NCBI GenBank assembly: GCA_012064415.1
Contig: SSNU01000244.1
Location: 1 to 64,000 of the forward strand
Direction: 5' to 3'
Length of the DNA: 64,000 bases
From: Gyrodactylus bullatarudis
Taxonomy: Eukaryota > Platyhelminthes > Monogenea > Gyrodactylidea > Gyrodactylidae
Shown: positions 21,501 through 33,700 of the stretch, in pieces
Layout: the number at the start of each line of letters is the position of its first letter
Numbering within the stretch: the stretch's first letter is position 1
Translations under genes and position numbers: made by a program
The notes under the pieces: generated by a model
Told to the model about the DNA's origin: nothing
What the model saw: only the letters and a program-made list of their open reading frames with translations
Database searches by the model: none

Positions 21501-24500
21501 TTGAAAATAGCAAACAAATAAAGTAGGCAGAAACAGCTATTATCACAACCTGGGCATAGACAAGAGGAAGCATAATACTCGTAAAGGTTTGCAGGTCCTC
21601 CATCTGTTGGCGAACTTTGTTCACTTCCTAATTTGGAGAAAGAGAAGGCCAATGAATCTGCACTGAAGTTGTCAATTTTATGTGATCAATCGAGAAAGAT
21701 TATTCCAATTATTGATTTCTAGCCTAGGTCAAAATCTAAATGGGCTCTTACTCAAGAGAACTCAAATGATATCTAATGTTCTGATGCCAAGAGGGTGTTT
21801 TTCTCTAGTAAAAATATTTTTCACTTGAATAGTACAAATTTAACAAATCCGATTATTAATTTTGACCAATAAGGTCTTCTCTATTTTTTGGGTAGAAACT
21901 AGTATCACACTGATGAGATCTTTATTTGTGAAAAAATTTGGAATCTTCTCCTTATTTCAGTAAAATAGGACTTATTCCAAAAATGAGTCCAAAGAAAAGA
22001 TTCTCTTGATTATCACCGCAAACAATCTGTTAAGACTACAACTGCATAAATTTTGATTTTAAACATGAATTAAACAGAGTTATTTTTTAATATTTATTTT
22101 AGTATGGAGGAAGGCTTATTTTGTAAAAATCTGTAACTGATACAAAATTAGCAGTTTATTCTAAAAATTATTTCCTCATTAAATGCATATCAAGATTTAC
22201 AAAAAACGTAGAAAATTGAAATTTGCAATGTTGAAACTTTGGCAATGGTTTTATTTTCCATAATAAATATAATATTTTAGTTTTTCAAGAGTAAGCTATT
22301 TAGCATAAAAAAGAAAACTAGAAAACCCTCTCTAAACAGTTTACCTTTAATAAATACAACAATGAATAAATTCTGAGATTGTCTTAAATGAAAAAGTTTT
22401 ATTTCAACGAGACTGCAGGCTCCAAGTTGATAAAGTATAAAAATAACTCACGTCAACAAGGAAGAGGGCAACTTTTATGTCAGAGAACATTTTATGGCGA
22501 ATTCCTGCCTGGATAACTCGAACAGCCCAGTTCAAAGGTACCCAAAACTCTGGAACATAGGAGTCTCGATTCTTTTTAATGCAATCATTTGCCAACTTTT
22601 CAAACGCCCTAATTTCATTGTCAGTTATCAATTTCCCAAAGGTATTTTGAACTTCTGAATGGAAATCATTAACAACTGCACTCAACATACTTGGATCATT
22701 ATTAAAACCTAACAGGATCTTTCTTAGGGCCACATTTTCGTCGGCAGGCGTTTCATTCTCCATTTCATAGTCCTTTGGGACATTTAGAGGATTTTCTTCC
22801 ATCTACATATCATTTGTAATTATAACTAGAGTATTGTTTATTATAAATTATAATTTATCAACAACTATTGAAATTTGAATAATGAAAAATCTCTGAGGAA
22901 TTACATGTTTAGACATGCAGGAACTAGTTTGCATTGTTTCTGGAGAAATAGGGCAAACATGGTTTGGTTCATTCGATCTCTTTTTGATCTGACTGAAATT
23001 TTGCAAAAGCTTGAGAGTTTTTACAAAGTTCAGTCACGACAGATGAGAAAGGGATATTTTCTAAAGGACTCTAGTGTACTCAGTCAAACTCAAATAGATT
23101 TTTATCGAGAAACCATGTTCGTAGAATTCCAAAATGTGATCTAAAACTAATTGAAAATACATAATTGCATATTCGCTATCTAAGTATTCTGAAACCATAG
23201 AAAATACTTTAATCTCGGTGATATATCTGGATCTTTAAGGTTTATAGTAATGGTTATTGTATATGTAGAAATAGAGGAATAGTAAAATTGAGTAATGAAA
23301 AAATATGAAGATTAATCTTGAATATGATGGAAATCTAGATTTTGGCTGAAACTCTATTCGGATAATTTCAAGATTAAATTCACCTCTTTATAGCGAGAAA
23401 GAATAATCAAGAGAAAAAATACAATCACTTTTTATGCCAATATTCACAGATATAACAGTGAGTTTTTAGGATTACAATTATAATACAGAAGCAATTTTTA
23501 TTTATAGTCGTACAACTCAAATCCCTAGACTATAGAATAGCTATTGTCTGATTGAAATATCTTTCAATATTGTCAATCACATCCTTACTCATTGAGTAAT
23601 GCTCAAGTTTTGATGAGTTCTCTTTTATTGTTAGTTCCAAAAAATATCGATTGGTTTCCATGAAAATTACATCCAAATAATGTTAATTTACAACGTACAA
23701 GAGGAGTGTAAACTGTGGCTGGCTTGGGAGAGAGGTCAATTATTTTCTCTTCTGGGAGAAATCTTGATCGAATTTGGTCACTGATACGACGCATGGTTAA
23801 CACCCAGGCCAAGTTCATGTATCTGACAATTGTTAGCTTGAATTCTCGACTCTTTTCATCGTCTCGATTGCTAGCAGCAGCCTTTTAACGGAAGCATGAA
23901 CAGAATAAGGTATTCGGTGAAAATTTTATTATTATCACTCTCAGCTTCAATTTAGGTTTGATCAGCTTATTAGTTTTGAATGTTCTCATCTTGAAATAAG
24001 GTCGACTAATACGCAAAAGGAACGTTAATAATCTAAGGAGCATTCTCAAAACCATTTCCTTAGATCGTCATTTATTTAAATGAATCAAAAAACTTGATCA
24101 GACTTTTTTTGACTTAATCAATGATTGATTGTTGAAAAATTAAAATTAAAAAACAAAAAAATCAGTAATTTATGATGAAGCTTCGTCCAACTAAATCTCC
24201 AAATTTTTCCATTTAGTGGTAAACTTAAGTCAACTAATTTATTCTGGAGCATATCTTGATCAATTACCATATAATGGAATTCATAATAATCTCAAAATTA
24301 GTATTCAAGATGAAATTATAGATTGCATATTTTCACTCTTTCTCGTGAAATAAAAAGAAACTCACCATAACGTTGAAACTAGCCTTTGATAGGCGCGGAA
24401 TATTCGCGTACATCAAGTACCATCTTCCAATGACACCAGAAACGAAGAAACCAATTAGAAAGGAAATTGGAATATCTGATTTTCTCGCCGTGCAGTACTC

Positions 24501-25083
24501 GACAATTCCATGAAAAGTTCTATCAATTAAACGAAAGAAAATCTTGAGTAATTTTGACAATATACATAGATGTAATAAAGAGAAAGGAATAGTAAATAAA
24601 TTCAATCAATAGATTTTACATATTTATTTTAGCGAGACCCTTATTTGTATTTAGAATAAACTTTCAATCAAACCCTCTACTGAAAGTGGGTGGCTATTTC
24701 TTTGAAAAAAAATTCTGTAGCATAGACTAAAGCTAATTAAATTGCATTAAACGTGTTTAATAACAAAATGTCCTTTAAACGGTGAAACGAGACTCACTCT
24801 TTCATTTTAGCATTTAGAGCGAATCGATAGATGAAATTTATGGTAAAGTATGCTGACAGAAAAATGGCCAAATCGATCCAAACCAGCTTGTAAACACTTC
24901 CTTTCCATCTATTAAGGTAAATATGAGCTAATTAAACTGTGTCTACAAGATATTAGAGAACAATCTCTACAAATATAACATGACTCACCTAGTAAGGAGC
25001 TTAAAGAATATCCCAAGACCTCGGCCATCGGATATATCCTTAACATAGGAAATGGACATTGCAGGCTTAATGACATAATTCAT
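18518..25083 (-). CDS. bestrophin-family chloride channel
   Basis: Calcium-activated anion channel of the bestrophin family, a plasma or intracellular membrane pentamer. Eight exons by eye: 25083-24989, 24908-24798, 24519-24366, 23881-23699, 22802-22452, 21627-21412, 18897-18656, 18581-18518; total 1416 nt, exactly 472 codons including stop. Family landmarks in order: WKGSVYKLVW and FIYRFAL in exon 2 (first membrane segment); IPISFLIGFFV in exon 3, the pore neck with the Ile/Phe/Phe residues of human BEST1; FWVPLNWA in exon 5; PLVYAQVVIIAVSAYF and DGWLKV in exon 6; NPFGDDDEDFQTNDILDYN in exon 7, the acidic calcium clasp. The C-terminal tail is short compared with the ~585-residue human BEST1. 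Introns range from 74 to 2514 nt; the largest holds mariner and PLE relics. The gene is head-to-head with ankyrin. The last small exon is less certain than the rest. Confidence 0.9.
19463..20060 (+). pseudogene. degenerate mariner transposon in bestrophin intron 6
   Basis: Starts TTAGGTTGTTTCAAAAGTAT, a mariner-type terminal repeat. The translated fragments read TDKK*IY (catalytic site 1 region), QDNSRPHV (site 2), and LAPTDYHFF (site 3). There are exactly 34 codons between the second and third aspartates, the DD34D spacing of mariner. Stops interrupt the frame and no right end is found, as it runs into the PLE relic. Opposite in orientation to bestrophin. Confidence 0.75.
20160..21060 (+). 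mobile_element. Penelope-like element relic in bestrophin intron 6
   Basis: The frame at 20296-20510 reads YLRVPFKGDAAHQIL, KRAFPGHKLQILSRTTKLV, KKGVRYLFKCKCG. A second frame at 20480-21028 reads KARIKEHLSPG, HFIKKLNPVLCKQKV and VDNRISSQPIIS. Together they are the RT C-terminus, the GIY-YIG domain without its catalytic SYVGQT strand (deleted with a frameshift at about 20500), and the family-specific tail shared with the PLE at 238-1740. No hammerhead motif was found downstream of this copy. Confidence 0.75.
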
Positions 25084-25892
25084 TCTTGTGAAAAAAATTC
25101 CCTCTGAAAATTGCAAATCAGCCGAAAAATAGTCCTCCAACTATCAAAATGAAAAGAAATAAACTGACTTAAAATTTAATTCCAGCAATAGAAGTCTTGC
25201 TGTAATTTTTCTTTGTAGTGTTGTATTACTGTCTTGGTTCGTGGTATCGAATTAGCAGAAGAGTTAATGCGTTTTCATTTCCAAATGCAAATTTGAATAC
25301 TCAATGAATAGGCTCAAACTAGAACTATAATGAATCTTTTGTTTAATTGGCTGGTATAGAGCATCTATCAGAAATGCTAACAGCTAATATAAGTTTAAAT
25401 GGATCACATATATTTGTGAGAAATGCTGTATATTTTTAAATCACCAAGGTAACTTGTTTCATAAGTTTTGTATCGATATGTTCATTGTTTGAGATCCTGA
25501 TCATAAAGACAGATATATAAAATTCAAATAACCATCAAGTATTATTCAATTAAAATTTTAATTCGAGCTAATTTCATATTATTAATGAGAAACAGCTAGG
25601 CTAATACAATGTTTTAGCGAGTTTAATGATCCGAAATAAATTAAGATAAGCTGAAAAATGAATGCAGGAATTCAATATCGGAAGCCGAATTTATTCATAT
25701 ACTTTTTCTATGAAATTTCCGACTGAGAAATTTGGTAAATAGCTACCTTTTTTTCATTTTTTACAACCTTCACCGCGACCAGTTGATTAAAAGAAATTTA
25801 ACAAGATATTTTCTTATTATTTTCCGTTTGTTTTCCCTCAATATTCAAATAACTAATTATTTATCGTTCAATCAGGATCTACTTTCTCAACT
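25084..25892. promoter_or_regulatory. bidirectional intergenic region bestrophin / ankyrin
   Basis: About 810 bp separates the two start codons of divergently transcribed genes, so both promoters should lie here. I see no strong TATA box or repeat element in it, which contrasts with the repeat load on both sides. Confidence 0.45.
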
Positions 25893-28800
25893 ATGACTCG
25901 GACTGCCGAACATAGAGAATCTTCTAAATCACACACTGTTAGTTTTTATTACTTACAACTTAAAATTTAGAGCGATAACTATCAGAAATTTCTAAGAGCT
26001 GCTAGAGATGGGGATTTTAATCTTGTTCTTGAGCTCCTCAACAATGGAATTAAGATAAACGTATCAAATCAGATTGGATTGAATGCTCTTCATCTCGCTT
26101 CAAAGGAAAATCACCTTGAAATAGTCAACGAGCTCATTAAAAGGGGTTGTGATGTTGAAGCAGTGACTAAAAAAGGAAATACCCCCCTACATATTGCCAG
26201 TCTAGCTGGAAATTTTGATATTGTCAAGCTATTGCTTGATAACAAGGCAAATGTTAACAGACAGTCATTGATTGGTTTCACTCCTCTCTACATGGCTGCT
26301 CAGGAAAATCATTTGGATATTGTAAATCTTTTACTATCCCGTGGAGCTAATCAGGCCTTAACAACAAATGATGGATTCACTCCACTTGCAGTTGCCCTTC
26401 AACAGGGTCATGAGAAAGTTGTCACTATCCTCCTTGAGAAAGACAACAAGAGTAAAACTAGCCTCCCGGCTCTTCATATAGCCGCTAGAAAGGATGATGT
26501 TAATTCAGTCAACCTTCTTTTGAGTAATCCAAACGCAAACGTAAATCATCAGTCTCTTGTAAGTCTTGTATAGAAATAAATGAAAAATTTCCCCATTTGA
26601 TTAACTGGTTTGTTTTTAGACTGGCTTCACTCCTCTTCACATAGCTGCTCATTATGGGAACATGCAGGTTGCCAAGTGTCTTATTCAGAAATCAGCTGAT
26701 GTGAACTTTCAGGCTCGAAACAATATTACACCCCTTCATGTTGCTGCTAAATGGGGAAAATTAAAAATGGCTCAACTTTTGATTGAAAATGGAGCTTTGA
26801 TCGATTGCAAGACAAGAGATGGCCTTACGCCCCTACATTGTGCCGCTAGATCGGGCTTTTCAGATGTCTGTGAACTATTAATGGATTCGGGAGCTCATCC
26901 CTCAGCCAAAACTCGTAACGGTCTCACACCTCTTCACATGGCTGCTCAAGGAAATAATGATGAAGTTGCTAGAATTCTTATTTTGCGTGGTGCTGGCCTG
27001 GAGGATATAACTGGAGATTACCTCTCACCTCTTCATGTTGCAGCTCATTGCGGTAACGAAAAGGTTGCTACCATTCTTCTCCAGCGAAAATGTGATGTTA
27101 ATCCCAGAGCTCTGGTGAGTTTGAATAGAATCAATTGAGCTTACTTATGAATTAATTATAACTCGAATTTCCCCTTGAATTACCTCTAAATATCCTCTCT
27201 TTTTTCTTGGCATGATGAATTATTTTTGATAATATCCATTGAAAAATAGAGATATCGAAACTTTTCATCCCTCCTCTCCTTCCATCTAAATCCAAGACTA
27301 AATAGACAATTAGATCTCATCTTTCACTTATAAAGGAGAATATTAGATCAATAATTCTTTTATCCTCCTTTGTCTTGAAAAGGAAAATCACTGAATTTTT
27401 TTCTCATTTTCTCGGTGTCCTGTTTATAATTTCCTTGAAACATTTCTTTTCTTCTACAACTTTAATCATTGATTATTGTCTCTTTTCTTATTTGTCAGAA
27501 TGGATTCACTCCGCTTCACATTGCCTGTAAGAAGGGACGCGAGGGAATGGTTGACCTGTTAATCAAGTACAATAGTCAAATAAGTAGTACCACAGAAGTG
27601 AGTCATTTACAAATTGAATCATTATAACTAGTTTTTATGGAAAAAATAAAAATATATTTCTTCTCTCCAGACACCTTACCTTATTTATTATTATAGCCTC
27701 TTAAAATGTTGTATTAAAATTTTATTTTACTGTCGTGGAATTTTCAGGAATAAAAATATTCACGTTAACCTGGAAAATACAACTCAAAATAAATTTGTCT
27801 ATTGAGTAGAAACTAGATTTTTTCATCCACAATGTTCATTTCATTCGGTCTATTGATTGTTATTTCAGAAGAAATATAAATATATTCTTTTTTCTTCTTT
27901 TTGTGATTTACATATTCTCGATACATTTTTTTTCTTAAATTAATTCATTTTTATTACACTATTACTCGAAATTGAATTAGTCATCAGCTAAAGAGGAAAA
28001 TCTTGATTAAGAAATTTGATCAAACTTTAATATTTTTATTTTTTATTATTTTGAAAAAGAGGTTTTTGAAGAAAGTTTTGAAAGTCTAATGACCGAGAAC
28101 TTTGGAATACTTCTTGACATTTAGAAATACATGAATCAATTTTTCATGATCCACTATATTTAAATCATAAACTATAATAATTTTATTTAGCTCGGATTAT
28201 CTCCTCTCCATGTCAGTGCTTTTATTGGCAATGTTAAAATTGTCCAAAAACTGCTAAAAGCTGGAGCTGAAGTGGACCAGAGGACCATGCGATCAGAGAC
28301 ACCGCTTCATTTAGCCGTTCGAAATTGCCAACTTGAAGTAGCTGAACTTTTGATAAACAAAGGTGCTAAAGTTGATGCACCTGCAAAAGTATGATGAATT
28401 ACAAGATTTTTCTTACCTGTTTATTAAAAATTTATCTTTAGGACAATGAGACACCTTTGGATATTGCTGTATTTACAGGACATCCAGAATTGGTAGTTCT
28501 TTTATTGAAAAATGGATCAGATCCAAATATTCCCACAAAGGATGCCTATACAGCTTTACATTTTGCTGCCAAAACGGGAAATACTGAAATTATCAAATCA
28601 TTACTCGATTCCGGAGCCAACTTGTTGGCTAGAAATAAGAAGGGTTTCACTTGCTTGCATTTCGCTGCAAAGCACGGTCGCGTAAAGGCAGCTAAAATGC
28701 TTCTCTCCACCTGTCAAAAGACTCTGTCCAAAAGTGAATATCAAAACTTTGTCAATGCCAAGGCAAGAAATGATCTTACCGCCATACATATTGCTACTCA

Positions 28801-30733
28801 TTACAATAAATTGGACATGGTCCAACTACTAATCGACAGTGATGCTGATCTCTATTGCAAGGTAAGTTAATTTGCCTTACCTTTATTTTGTCCTGCCATT
28901 TCCTAAAAATTTATTTCGATGCATGAAAAATGTAAATTTTATATTAGTTATTTAGAAATATGTAAGAAAATATATTTATGACCAAATGTACGTTTCTCAA
29001 AGGATCATCAGTGGTCTCTCTTTAAAAATGATAAAGTTTAAGAATATAAGAGTCATTAATGGAAATAGGAATATATTGTAAGCTGGAAAAACACCAAAAA
29101 CTCTTCAATAAATAGCAACAGTGAAGAGAAAGGTGAAAACGCTCACATAGACCACGGTAGTTGAAGGTTAAACGAGTAGTTCTTCTGAACACACAAACTA
29201 GGTTTGTACTTGTTGATGAAGAATTCTCCTTGGTATTTCTTCCGAGCTAGCAATCCTTTGTATTCTCTTCCCTAGACCAATTACTTCATGTGAAACTGGA
29301 CTGAAACTGGCATAATGATGATCCTTTGAGAAATGTACATTTGGTCATAAATATATTTTCTTACATATTTCTAAATTGTGTATTTAAGTGGATTTCGGAC
29401 GTTTTTGAACATTTACGTGAATCACTAGCTAGAAGGTAATATTAGTTATATAGTACAAATTATCTTTCCTTCATAATATTACATTAGAAAACTTTAAAGT
29501 CACCTGTTTTTTTGAAAGAAAAAAAAGTTTTATACAGAGTACACTCAATGAATCCGAAATATATACATTAAAATGAGAAATTTATTGATTGCCTACTGTA
29601 TTCTCTCTCTGGTTATCTACAGGTTAGCAATGGATATACCCTCTTGCATATGGCTGCTAAATTCAATTACTCTGACATTGCCACACTAATCCTTGCCCAG
29701 GACCTGGATCAGAAGAAAGAATTGCCCAACTCTCAGTCAAACTGTGGCTTCACACCACTCCATCTTGCTGTTCAATCTGGCTATTGTGATCTGACCAGTC
29801 TCCTCCTACAACATGGTGCTGATGTTAATCACCAAGCAAAAGTATGTAATCCATTTCTTTTCATCTCAATCAAAATGGTTTTTTTGACTTTTTATTATTA
29901 TTACACAATGCACTCTCTCACTTTTACAGTCTTTGATGAATAAATATGATAGAATGATGATTCTCTCTCGACGAAATCTCCGAGAGACTTTTTATTACAT
30001 AATTTTTCACATTCTCTTTCTTTCTTTCAAGTCCATCTCTCTCTCTCTTGAATCGCATCAAAATTACATAATTATTCGTTTTATATTCAATCGCTCTCTC
30101 TAATAAAATGAATGAGTAATAAAATTTTCCAAAACAATGTCTCATCCAATTATAATTGACTCATCAAATGAAAACAATAATAATCATATAATTTCCCAAT
30201 AGAATGGATTATCTGCATTACATTTGGCCGCGCAAGAGGATCGGGTACAGATCGCTCAGATTTTAGTTGCCGCTGGATGCAATCTATCGCCGACAACCCT
30301 GGCTGGTTACACTCCCCTACATACTGCTGCTCATTTTGGACAGGAGAATATGGTCAGATTTCTCCTCAACCAGAAGAAGGTCTTGGTTAATGAGAAAATA
30401 TCTTCTGGATTCACTCCGTTGCACTTGTCTAGCCAACAGGGTCATACCAAGGTGGTCCAACTCCTACTCGATTCAGGCGCCGATCCAAACATCACAAATC
30501 AGGTATATTATTATATATTTTCTACACTTGAATAAACTTTATTATAACTTATCTTTAGAATGGACTAACAGCTGCTCATTTGGCTCAGCAACAGCACTAC
30601 GTCTCAATATTTGACCAGCTGAAAAAGATTACTACAATTGTCAAAACATGGGAAATGATTGAAATCAAAGAGGAGCCTATCCAACCAGAGGTTATGGGCG
30701 AGATTGTTGCCAGTGACTCAGAAGACGAGACAG
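25893..30733 (+). CDS. ankyrin exons 1-9: ANK repeat domain
   Basis: Exons 25893-25937, 25971-26558, 26620-27114, 27499-27597, 28191-28388, 28442-28861, 29623-29841, 30203-30502, 30559-30733. Exon 2 opens [10 protein letters not shown] and [16 protein letters not shown], matching repeat 1-2 of vertebrate ankyrins. The TPLH-IAA signature recurs at 33-residue steps to the degenerate last repeat in exon 9 ([21 protein letters not shown]). Exon boundaries mostly fall between repeats and single exons carry one to five of them. This solenoid binds ion channels, exchangers and adhesion molecules in other ankyrins. The count of about 24 equals the family standard. Confidence 0.93.
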
Positions 30734-33700
30734 GTATGTCTAGTCTTTTTCTTTCAATTGTTATCCTGTCTAATTCAGTTAATTTGAACACTTTGTGCAC
30801 TTTTAAGGGTTACTCTTTTTTTCTATTCTGGTAAACTTTAATAGCAATCTATAAAGATAAAGAATACTATTTTTGGCTATATTCTTTCGACTGCATTGAT
30901 GAAACGATCTTGACACATTCATTTCCATCATTCATTCTTCAAAATGCATGTCATGTGTTACATCTTTTTTTAGTTTTCTTCTTTTTTGCAAAGAATAAAT
31001 TTGCAAAATATTCATCATATTGTGATTTGAATGTAGTGTCAAACAGCAATGCCATTTGAAACCTTTTTAAATATGAACATATCATTTCCCAGTGTGTGTA
31101 TAGTTGGTTTGAGGTGTAGTCTCTCTTGATTTGATACTTAATTTGGCTTATTTTTTTGCACTTGAATGACTTTTGTTTGTTATCTGCAATTCACTTAGCC
31201 ATGTATGTCACTACGCGAAAGGATCAAATGCAATTACTACGCGAGAAAGAGGATAATGGACTAAAGAATTCCATTTTGCCTGGCGAGAAAATTGTATCTG
31301 ATAGTCTCAATGTCAGTCCAACACTGAAAGGTGAGTTTATTCTAATGATCTTTTCTCATTTATTTTAATTTCTTTCCATATATGGGTGGGATTGAGAGGG
31401 GGGGTCAAGCAATCTTTTTCTAGATATAAAATTCTGATGTAAAATTTTCAAAAAATACTTATTTTTACGTATTGGAGCTACTTGAGCTACTTAAAATACC
31501 AGATTTATGATTAGCGTAAATAAATCATCAGAATTTTATATCTCGAGTAAAACTATTTAACTATTTCTCTAGAACTTTATTAAATGGTTAAAGATAATCA
31601 GTTATTATTAATAATTCAAGATTGATTTGAAATAAGAAAACATGTATAAATCTGACCATAAATACCATTTACTATAGGATATATAATCTTTATTTCTATT
31701 GCATCCATTAATGTGATGTACAAGTTTACTTTTATTCATTGGTTCACATTCAAGTGTACCTTCAAATGGTGGATGGCTCCCTCAAAGGAAGAAATTTTTT
31801 GTTACCATCTCAGCAAATGAACATTGTACTAGGCGATAATCTTACAATTACTCTCCCACTTCTTATAAAATTGCTATAGTCTTTTTGACCTTTTCAGGTC
31901 AATGTTTTAACAAACTTGAAAAAATAATTCAAGCCAAGTCTCATTCTCCTTTGGGAGAATTCAATTCCACTCTCTTCTCCTATATGTGCATTATCGAAAA
32001 ATAAAAATACATCAAAGATTATTACCCTTTCAAGCTACTCTAGATGATTTAATAAGGCTTCTCAAATCATTTAGTACAGTTATATTTAATTAATTATAAT
32101 CTCTTTTAAGGTAAAATTCTCCGACTACCTGAGGATGGCTCTAATAAATTTGTCGAAGACACCGAAGAAATCTGGAACCAAATGAACTACATTAAAGATG
32201 ACCAGATGAATCTAAAGAGTAAGTGTAAATATACTATACTATATATTTGTTGATTGCTCTCCAACAATATTTGCCATCTTAAAATATTCTATGGTGTGCA
32301 ATATATAGTGCCTTTCAAAGTGTACTTTGTTAATATCTCTCAGCTTACTATACACCTACCCTAAAGTTATTCTTAATTGTTAGGCAATGCATTAACCAAA
32401 GGTTTATCTCTTTACTTACATGTCTATATTATTGAAGAAGGAAAAGATGTATTTGAATTTGCACAATCTCAAGAGTGAATAAATATATTAAAGCCTTCTT
32501 GAGTCCATTCAATATCATACCTGGTATTATCTTTTAGTCTTGGTTTTTGTAAAATCGATAATACTATTATTTTCCAATACACATAACAATATATTTTTCT
32601 ACAAATCATCTAATTATGGAAGTAACAGGACCCATAAAAAGTTCTCCAAAAAATTGTATTACAAATGATACATTTTGATTAATTTTATTATCTTACCTTG
32701 ATTCTGGAAGAAAAATTTTAACCATTGTAAAAATGATAAGCTCAAAGCCAGAAAAAATCGTTAAATCAAACATTGAAAAGTTACTACATGTTTTTTCTTT
32801 GAACGGTAAAAGTAAAAAACATGCTTGAATTTTTGATGAAAAAATTCAGATTTTTGTAAAATTCATCAATTCTCAACTTGATATCGACAAGTTTTACATA
32901 TTCATATTGTAAAATCTATTTGATGAATTCTCTTTCCATCACAGACACAATGTCAGTTTCCCCAGGGAATACTCTCATTGTTGAGAATAATGAATCTTTC
33001 AATGCTACTTCTGAAATGCGCTTCGGCAAAGGTTTGTTTCGATTCACAAGATATATATATTTTTATCCATTTTGTTCACATAATTCCTCTATTCTCTGTA
33101 TCAATCTTTAATTTTGCATGTCTGCATGAGTCTGTACTTGTATTAATGTGACGTTTTATTTTTTGCTATCTCTCTTGCTGTGTCTCCTCTTTTTGCCTTG
33201 CCAGAGTTTATCGATCGTCTTCATCAAGTTTTTGAGAGTTTTCCAATTAACGATCTATAGCCATTATATTCTATGCATTTCAAAAACCTAATACAGATAG
33301 ATATTTGTAAAGCTAGTTGAGATGAAGATGAAAATATTTGTTAAAGAAAAAAAATCCGAAAAACTTCAATCTGACTAAGATAAGGTCATCTTTTAAAAAG
33401 CCGAATTGCCACCTATTCAACCTTAATTTTTTTATTGATTTCGAATATTCCAAGCAATCAAAATGCTGATATTTCGGATCGTTATTACACAAAGAATTTC
33501 AAGTTCACCTGCAGGAGTTCACAGAAATTCGTCATTATTGTGGAAAATCGAAAAATTTGTGCTTTTTTTGATTATCACGAAGGAAAATGATCCAAAATTT
33601 AATTTTTTCCTGGAGAAAACGAGTTTCTCTCAACCTCCAAAATTCATATCCTCCGTCTAACAATGATCCGAAATTTCAGTGTACAATTGCTTCCTCGAAA

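Noticed and set aside
22875..23144. 89-codon plus-strand frame within bestrophin intron 4
   Set aside because: Antisense to a well-supported gene, no domain, no splice or polyadenylation context; chance frame.
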